Assembly: GCF_034927245.1 (NCBI RefSeq)
Contig: NZ_JAYFQK010000018.1
Span: 1 to 64,000, forward strand
Direction: 5' to 3'
Length of the DNA: 64,000 nt
DNA from: Desulfitobacterium_A sp034927245
Lineage (GTDB): Bacteria > Bacillota > Desulfitobacteriia > Desulfitobacteriales > Desulfitobacteriaceae
Of the stretch, positions 59,171 through 64,000 are shown in pieces (position 1 is the first letter of the stretch; each line of letters opens with the position of its first letter). The translations under genes and the position numbers were made by a program. Under the pieces are notes generated by a model. That model searched no databases. It worked only from the letters and a program-made list of their open reading frames with translations, and was not told the origin of the DNA.

Positions 59171-61210
59171 ATGATTTATCATAATGTCTGTCCGCGCAAT
59201 TGTTATGATACATGCGGCATATTATCCCATGTGCAGAACGGACGTTTAGTCAAGGTTGAAGGCGACCCTCATCATGGCTATACCCAAGGTAAGCTCTGTG
59301 CTAAAGGATATGCCTACACCGAATATGTGTATAGTCCCCAACGCTTGCGTTATCCGTTAAGACAAGTTCCGAGAGGATCGGGAAATTGGCAGCGTATAAG
59401 CTGGGAAGAGGCCCTGCAAGTGATTGCCGATAAAATTATCGAGCTTCACCGGCGGTATGGGTCTTCTTTGGCGTGCGCGTATAATAAGTTTTCGGGAAAT
59501 CTGGGAATTCTGCATTATGCGACAGAGGGCATGTTTAGGGGCTTCGGCTCTCACACCAAGCTTCATGGTAATTCTTGTTTAGCAGCGGGAAGTGATGCTT
59601 TCATCTATAATCACGGGCAGCTTAAGATTAAAGACCCTGAAGACATGGCTGAAGCGAAAAAAATTGTTCTTTGGGGGGTTAATCCTGCACGAACGGCCAT
59701 TAATCAATGGAAATTTATCAATCAAGCGCGAGATAAAGGAGCCAAGCTCCTGGTCATTGATCCGCTGTATACGGATGCGGCAGTCCAATCGGATGTCTAT
59801 CTTCAAATCAGACCGGGAACCGATGGGTTGTTAGCGATGGCGGTTCTTACCATTCTTTTAGAAGAGGGACAGCTCAATTCCGAGTATATCCAAAAACATA
59901 TCTCCGGATGGGAAGCTTTTCAGAGTTATCTTCAGGAAAAGGTGACACTTGAAAAAGCGAGCCAAGTCACGGGGATACCTCTAGAGGGAATTCACGAGCT
60001 GGCGGATTATTATAAACAAAAGCCCTGTGCGACTTGGGCAGGCTTTGGCCTCCAACGGTATTCGAATGGGGGCCAAACGATGCGATGTATTGATGCTTTG
60101 GTTGCTCTCAGCGGCAACTCCTTAAAGGGGGGCGGCCTTTACTATAACAATACATTAGGCATATTTAAGGAGAACATTATTAATTTCCCAAGGCCCAAGA
60201 GTCAAGAACCGATCATCGAACGGGGAATAGATATTAACCGATTTGCCCAAGAGGCCTTAGCTCTATCCGATCCTCCGCTAAAATTCTTATGGATTGCCAG
60301 CCGTAATCCCTTGAGTCAAGATCAAGACCGTCAGGACTGGCGTAAACTTTTGCAAGAACTGGAGCTTGTCGTAACGGTCGATTTATTTATGAATGAAACG
60401 GCTGCAGAGTCGGATATCGTTTTGCCGGCGGCGAGCCTGTTTGAAGAGTATGATCTAAATCTAAGCTATTGGCATCAATGGATCGCGATTAATCAGAAGG
60501 CGATTCTGCCTTTTTATGAAGCCAAGAGTGATTTGGAGATTGCTCGAAGTTTAACGAAGGTGTTGAATCATCTTCATCCCAATTTCTCAAGCTTTCCTGA
60601 TCAACTTACAGCTTTGGATTGGATTGCCCGCGAATTAACGCCGGAAATCCTTGAAAGGCTGGGGATATCCGATTGGCAGGAACTTTTGAAAGGACCGCGC
60701 AAACTAAGGATGACAGATGTGAATGGGTATGAACAAATCTTTCCGACAGGGACAGGAAAGTTTCAACTTTATTCTTTTCAGGCCAAAGAAAACCAACTTC
60801 CTGCTTTGGCAAGATTTCTGGAGCAGAGGGAAGCGAAGAATCCGTTATATCCCTTACGCCTTCTTACACCGCAGAGCTTGCTGCGGATTCATTCCCAATA
60901 TAGAAATGTTTCATGGCTGAACCAGAATCAGCAGGCGGAAGTCGTGGAAATGAATCCCGGGGATGCTAAGCAAAGAAATTTAGGGGAAGGTGAAAATGTA
61001 TCTGTTTTTAATGAATGGGGAATGTGCCAGCGAAAACTGAGACTGAATAGGCGTGTCCCACAAGGGGTTGTTGTGATTGCCCAAAGCGGCAGAGATTCTA
61101 TTAATCAATTATTAGCAAGGCAATCCGCAGATATGGGTACTCTATACTCAAGCTCACGGGGGGCGGCCTATTATGATGCATGGGCAGAAGTCGGAAAAAG
61201 CATGAATTGA
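59171..61210 (+). CDS. Molybdopterin oxidoreductase, cytoplasmic, DMSO reductase family
   Basis: A 679-residue catalytic subunit with bis-molybdopterin guanine dinucleotide. The N-terminal [4Fe-4S] motif is VCPRNCYDTCGI with a fourth Cys in GKLCAKGY; the molybdenum-ligand region reads KLHGNSCLAAGSDAF. Typical later stretches: VLWGVNPARTAINQWKF, IDPLYTDAAVQSDVYLQIRP GTD and the C-terminal cap (about 560-679, RIHSQYRNVSW). No Tat or Sec signal is present, so it works in the cytoplasm. It is followed by a four-cluster ferredoxin gene. The substrate is not evident. Confidence 0.9.
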   Translation: MIYHNVCPRNCYDTCGILSHVQNGRLVKVEGDPHHGYTQGKLCAKGYAYTEYVYSPQRLRYPLRQVPRGSGNWQRISWEEALQVIADKIIELHRRYGSSLACAYNKFSGNLGILHYATEGMFRGFGSHTKLHGNSCLAAGSDAFIYNHGQLKIKDPEDMAEAKKIVLWGVNPARTAINQWKFINQARDKGAKLLVIDPLYTDAAVQSDVYLQIRPGTDGLLAMAVLTILLEEGQLNSEYIQKHISGWEAFQSYLQEKVTLEKASQVTGIPLEGIHELADYYKQKPCATWAGFGLQRYSNGGQTMRCIDALVALSGNSLKGGGLYYNNTLGIFKENIINFPRPKSQEPIIERGIDINRFAQEALALSDPPLKFLWIASRNPLSQDQDRQDWRKLLQELELVVTVDLFMNETAAESDIVLPAASLFEEYDLNLSYWHQWIAINQKAILPFYEAKSDLEIARSLTKVLNHLHPNFSSFPDQLTALDWIARELTPEILERLGISDWQELLKGPRKLRMTDVNGYEQIFPTGTGKFQLYSFQAKENQLPALARFLEQREAKNPLYPLRLLTPQSLLRIHSQYRNVSWLNQNQQAEVVEMNPGDAKQRNLGEGENVSVFNEWGMCQRKLRLNRRVPQGVVVIAQSGRDSINQLLARQSADMGTLYSSSRGAAYYDAWAEVGKSMN

Positions 61211-61228
61211 GAGGGGATGAGGGTAGCC

Positions 61229-61774
61229 ATGCTTAAAACGAAAGGCTTTATTTTTAATGTGGAGAGGTGTGTTGGCTGCCATTCGTGTGAAATTGCCTGC
61301 AAAAATGAGAATAAAACCGCACCTGGGGTTCAGTGGCGGCGAGTGACCAAAAATCAAGATGGGACATATCTCTCTATTTCCTGTAATCATTGCTCAAGCC
61401 CGGAGTGTTTCAGAGTTTGCCCGGAACATGCCTATGTTAAAAGACGGGATGGCGTGGTCCTGATTGATTCCAACCTCTGTTCCGGGTGCAAAACATGCGT
61501 TTCGGCCTGTCCTTACAAGGCTCCCCAGTTTGATTATGCTCAGAACAGAACAGGCAAATGCAATTTCTGTATTACTCGTCAAAAAGAAGGGCTGCTTCCC
61601 GCTTGTGTCAGTGCCTGCCCGACAGGTGCTCTGCAAATGACGGATCTCAGCCAAAATTTAAAAGAGGGTACGGTAGCCACTGTGGAGGGATTTCCCGATA
61701 TTCGTCTGACAAAACCCTCCATTCGCTTTTATCCAAGTAAGCCTAAAAAACGATATTGGCTGAAAGACAGCTAA
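61229..61774 (+). CDS. Four-cluster ferredoxin subunit, DmsB/PhsB-like
   Basis: A 181-residue electron-transfer subunit, started at ATG 61229 (ATG 61217 directly abuts the ribosome site). Sixteen cysteines form four [4Fe-4S] sites: CVGCHSCEIACK, CNHCSSPECFRVCP, CSGCKTCVSACP and CNFC ... ACVSACP. It is the usual partner of DMSO-reductase-family catalytic subunits and probably feeds the enzyme encoded just upstream. No membrane anchor subunit is visible in the window. Confidence 0.92.
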   Translation: MLKTKGFIFNVERCVGCHSCEIACKNENKTAPGVQWRRVTKNQDGTYLSISCNHCSSPECFRVCPEHAYVKRRDGVVLIDSNLCSGCKTCVSACPYKAPQFDYAQNRTGKCNFCITRQKEGLLPACVSACPTGALQMTDLSQNLKEGTVATVEGFPDIRLTKPSIRFYPSKPKKRYWLKDS

Positions 61775-61833
61775 ATCGGGAAAATAACACAGCTAATAAA
61801 AGCATTTAAAAGGATACTTAATAGACCCAATAG

Positions 61834-62011
61834 TGTAGCTCTCGCATAGAAGTGAACGATTTGCGTAGGGGCGTGCAGGTTTACGAAGCTTTCATAGCTT
61901 AGCGAAGCCAGTGGTTCACCTCAGGTATTGCCCTGGGGTTTGGCGTAGCTGCTATGAAAGCAAGTAAACCAGCCCCGAAGCGCTTAAGTGAACGGATATG
62001 CGAGAGCTACA
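61834..62011. repeat. 178-bp inverted-repeat element (MITE-like or structured RNA)
   Basis: Perfect 15-bp ends (61834-61848 and 61997-62011, with gtagctctcgcata and its complement). Further inside, ggggc/gcccc, ggtttac/gtaaacc and gctttcatagc/gctatgaaagc pair in order, and a central hairpin cctcagg/ccctgggg caps it. aagtgaacg occurs as a direct repeat. No open frame of note. It splits the redox module between the ferredoxin and TorD genes. Confidence 0.65.
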
Positions 62012-62107
62012 ATAACTTAACGCTGATTTTACAAATTAACACGAAGTTATTTGTAGCCTTTTACAAAGATCTTTGTGTAATAATGAACATGAAAGGGAGG
62101 TGTTATC

Positions 62108-62803
62108 ATGGACCGAAGAAATGGGTTAAGAGTTCAACCTTTATTGGAAACGCGGGTATTTGTTTACGACATATTAAGAAGAACTTTTTTAAGCGAACCG
62201 TCTCAAGAGTTTTTAAATCTTTTTATGGACAATAATTTTACGAAAGAGTTCCCATTTAGTGAGGAAAATGAGGCGATCCGTGAAGGAATTGATCAAATTG
62301 CCGTATTTGTTAAAGAACATGATTTAAGAATTAAAGATAATTACGATGCTTTGCATTGGGATTATACGCGCATGTTTATTGGACCGGACAAATTACCCGC
62401 TCCGCTTTGGGAATCGGCATACTTGAATAAAGAACGCCTTCTTTTTCAAGAACAAACCCTCAAGGTCAGGCACGCCTATTTAAAATATCAATTCCTGCCG
62501 AAAGAGTTTCGCAAGGAAGCGGATGACCATTTAGGGTTGGAATTAGATTTTATGTACCAACTGAGCAGACTTTCCCTGCAGTACTTACATCAGGATCCCA
62601 AGAAGCAAAGAGGGGTTCTGGAAGATCAAAAGGCGTTTTTGGAAGAGCATTTATTAAAGTGGGTTCCCGAACTGACTGCAAAAATTTGTGACAGTGCTAA
62701 GTTGAGTTTTTATCCGGCGATGGCCAAGATTCTCAGCGGTTATCTGATCTTAGATATTGAGGCACTCAAAGAGCTTTTAGATATTAATTATGAAGTGGTT
62801 TAA
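62108..62803 (+). CDS. TorD/DmsD family redox-enzyme maturation chaperone
   Basis: A 231-residue all-helical cytoplasmic chaperone that binds Tat-exported molybdoenzymes until the cofactor is inserted. The signature region reads YDALHWDYTRMFIGPDKLPAPLWESAY (split here in reading order as YDALHWDYTRMF and IGPDKLPAPLWES), followed by ADDHLGLELDFMYQLSRL. Start ATG after aaagggaggtg. It lies 21 bases before a Tat-signal molybdopterin enzyme, its obvious client. Confidence 0.9.
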   Translation: MDRRNGLRVQPLLETRVFVYDILRRTFLSEPSQEFLNLFMDNNFTKEFPFSEENEAIREGIDQIAVFVKEHDLRIKDNYDALHWDYTRMFIGPDKLPAPLWESAYLNKERLLFQEQTLKVRHAYLKYQFLPKEFRKEADDHLGLELDFMYQLSRLSLQYLHQDPKKQRGVLEDQKAFLEEHLLKWVPELTAKICDSAKLSFYPAMAKILSGYLILDIEALKELLDINYEVV

Positions 62804-62824
62804 ATTTACTGGAGGTGAATTACC

Positions 62825-64000
62825 GTGGCAAAACTTATTGAGAAGGCCATAAATTACAAAATGAACAGGAGGTCCTTTATTGGCTTAACGGCCGGTACCG
62901 CAGCAGCGATTACCCTTCCGGGCTGTGGACTGACAAAAGTAGATTCAACTACGGCTGCGGCAAATCTTGCGAATAAAGAGGGCGAGTGGATTCCGGCAGC
63001 CTGCTGGCACAATTGCGGCGGACGCTGCTTGAACAAAGCCTATGTTGTCGATGGGGTTGTCGTCAGACAGAAAACAGATGATACCCATACCGACTCACCT
63101 GATTATCCGCAGCAAAGAGGCTGCCATCGCGGACGTTCCCAAAGACATGATGTCTTCGGGGCTGATCGCCTGAAATATCCCATGAAGCGTAAAAACTGGG
63201 CACCCGGCGGCGGTAATAAGGAATTACGGGGCAAAGACGAATGGGTCCGTATTTCATGGGATGAGGCGTTGGATCTTGTAGCCGGAGAATTAAAGCGAAT
63301 TAAAGAACAATATGGGAATAAATCCATTCTCGGTTCAAACAGACTCCTTAATTTCTACGGCGGGGGCCTTGTGCGATGGGGATCATCTTCCTCAGGGGCC
63401 TGGGGAGTCGTTCAAGAATGTATGACAGGGATGTTCTCCTGGAAGTCAAACGATAGATTGGACTGGAGAAATGCGAAACTCATTGTTTTATGGGGATCCA
63501 ATCCTGCCCGTGCTAACTTAGGAAATCCGACTTACAATCTTATGCAGGCGAAAAAAGCGGGAGCAAAAATTGTCATTGTCGATCCTTTTGTCACGCCATC
63601 GGTAAAAACATTAGCGGATGAGTATATTCCTTGCCGACCGGGAACCGATACGGCCCTGCTTCTGGCAATGGCTTATCACATGATTGAAAAGAATCTGCAA
63701 GATCAGGATTTTCTGGATCGGTGTACGGTAGGATTTGATAAAGATCATCTACCGGAGGGAGCAGACCCTAAAGAGAATTTCAAAGATTATGTTTTAGGGA
63801 CTTATGACGGTGTTCCGAAAACTCCGGAATGGGCTTCCGAAATATGCGGAACAGACCCGCAACTGATTAGGGAATTTGCCACCGAAATAGCCACAACTAA
63901 ACCGATGATTTTTACTTCGTCCTTTGCACCTGCACGTACTTACAGAGGACAGCAATTCTGTCAGGCCTTCCTTACCGTGGGTTGGATGACCGGAAACGTA
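62825..64000 (+). CDS. DmsA-like molybdopterin oxidoreductase catalytic subunit, Tat-exported (partial)
   Basis: Open to the right edge: 392 codons from GTG 62825 (ribosome site ggaggtg). The Tat signal is MNRRSFIGLTAGTAAA, ending near a cysteine (LPGCG), so a lipid anchor is possible. The [4Fe-4S] motif is ACWHNCGGRC with a later Cys in RGCHRGR; GSSSSGAWG carries the likely serine ligand of molybdenum. Further matches are LIVLWGSNPARANLGNP, IVDPFVTPSVKTLADEY and PCRPGTDTALLLAMAYH. It would reduce an external acceptor such as DMSO or a similar oxide. The rest of the gene is outside the window. Confidence 0.9.
   Translation, partial: MAKLIEKAINYKMNRRSFIGLTAGTAAAITLPGCGLTKVDSTTAAANLANKEGEWIPAACWHNCGGRCLNKAYVVDGVVVRQKTDDTHTDSPDYPQQRGCHRGRSQRHDVFGADRLKYPMKRKNWAPGGGNKELRGKDEWVRISWDEALDLVAGELKRIKEQYGNKSILGSNRLLNFYGGGLVRWGSSSSGAWGVVQECMTGMFSWKSNDRLDWRNAKLIVLWGSNPARANLGNPTYNLMQAKKAGAKIVIVDPFVTPSVKTLADEYIPCRPGTDTALLLAMAYHMIEKNLQDQDFLDRCTVGFDKDHLPEGADPKENFKDYVLGTYDGVPKTPEWASEICGTDPQLIREFATEIATTKPMIFTSSFAPARTYRGQQFCQAFLTVGWMTGNV

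Noticed and set aside
61775..62107. Molybdenum cofactor riboswitch
   Set aside because: The structure here is a palindromic element with terminal repeats and lacks the conserved core of that riboswitch.

Overview
The window looks like a chromosomal segment of a low-to-mid GC, spore-forming, strictly anaerobic Firmicute. SpoVA genes, two T-box leaders, a SAM-I riboswitch, strong GGAGG ribosome sites, Crp/Fnr-type regulators and molybdopterin oxidoreductases with Tat signals together suggest a Desulfitobacterium/Desulfosporosinus-like member of the Clostridia. The genus is inferred from gene content, not proven. I see no rRNA, tRNA or CRISPR array.

Layout. 0-2.4 kb: an apparently intact IS200/IS605 element (tnpA, tnpB) beside a remnant of an activator gene. 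2.4-9.6 kb: an ECF sigma/anti-sigma pair and two ABC export operons, the second with a YtrA-type GntR repressor. 9.6-13.4 kb: a TetR-controlled small membrane protein, a 45-residue rubredoxin-like protein, a transmembrane chemoreceptor and an unknown membrane protein. 13.4-21.3 kb: a redox island with a soluble PrpR_N chemoreceptor, two Crp/Fnr regulators, two OsmC proteins, a DASS transporter, a lone GcvH-type lipoyl carrier and a dihydrolipoyl dehydrogenase. These are tied together by a repeated palindrome TAACC-N2-GGTTA. 21.5-27.8 kb: lrgAB with a divergent LysR gene and a patatin, then a leucine T-box in front of a LeuA-AraC fusion, and exonuclease III.

27.8-33.2 kb: a broken ParB-domain gene, an AbiF-like HEPN abortive-infection gene followed by a promoter-hairpin-terminator unit that may be a small RNA, then a spoVA operon of the mobile heat-resistance type (DUF1657, 2Duf, spoVAC, spoVAD, spoVAE, DUF1657) with three tandem 87-bp repeats after it. 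33.3-41.5 kb: queD/queE, a TauE/SafE exporter, two glycosyltransferases, ftsH, a MarR regulator and cardiolipin synthase. 41.6-51.3 kb: a sulfonate or hydroxyacid catabolic locus: two almost identical suyA/suyB-type pairs flanking a LarA-type nickel racemase, a tripartite tricarboxylate transporter, a FadR-type regulator and an Ldh_2-family dehydrogenase like sulfolactate dehydrogenase. The simplest model is uptake of a 2-hydroxy acid such as sulfolactate, adjustment of its stereochemistry, and elimination of sulfite or water.

51.3-57.2 kb: a serine T-box with two antiterminator modules upstream of serC-serA-DUF1015, a SAM-I riboswitch upstream of metA, and an HD-domain protein. 57.3-64 kb: a PPOX flavoprotein and PucR regulator, then two molybdopterin oxidoreductase modules with a four-cluster ferredoxin and a TorD-type chaperone; the last gene, a Tat-exported DmsA-like catalytic subunit, runs off the right edge.

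The best candidates for undescribed biology are the OsmC/lipoyl-carrier/Lpd redox system with its palindrome regulon, the AbiF gene with its adjacent candidate RNA, and the duplicated suyAB around a nickel racemase.
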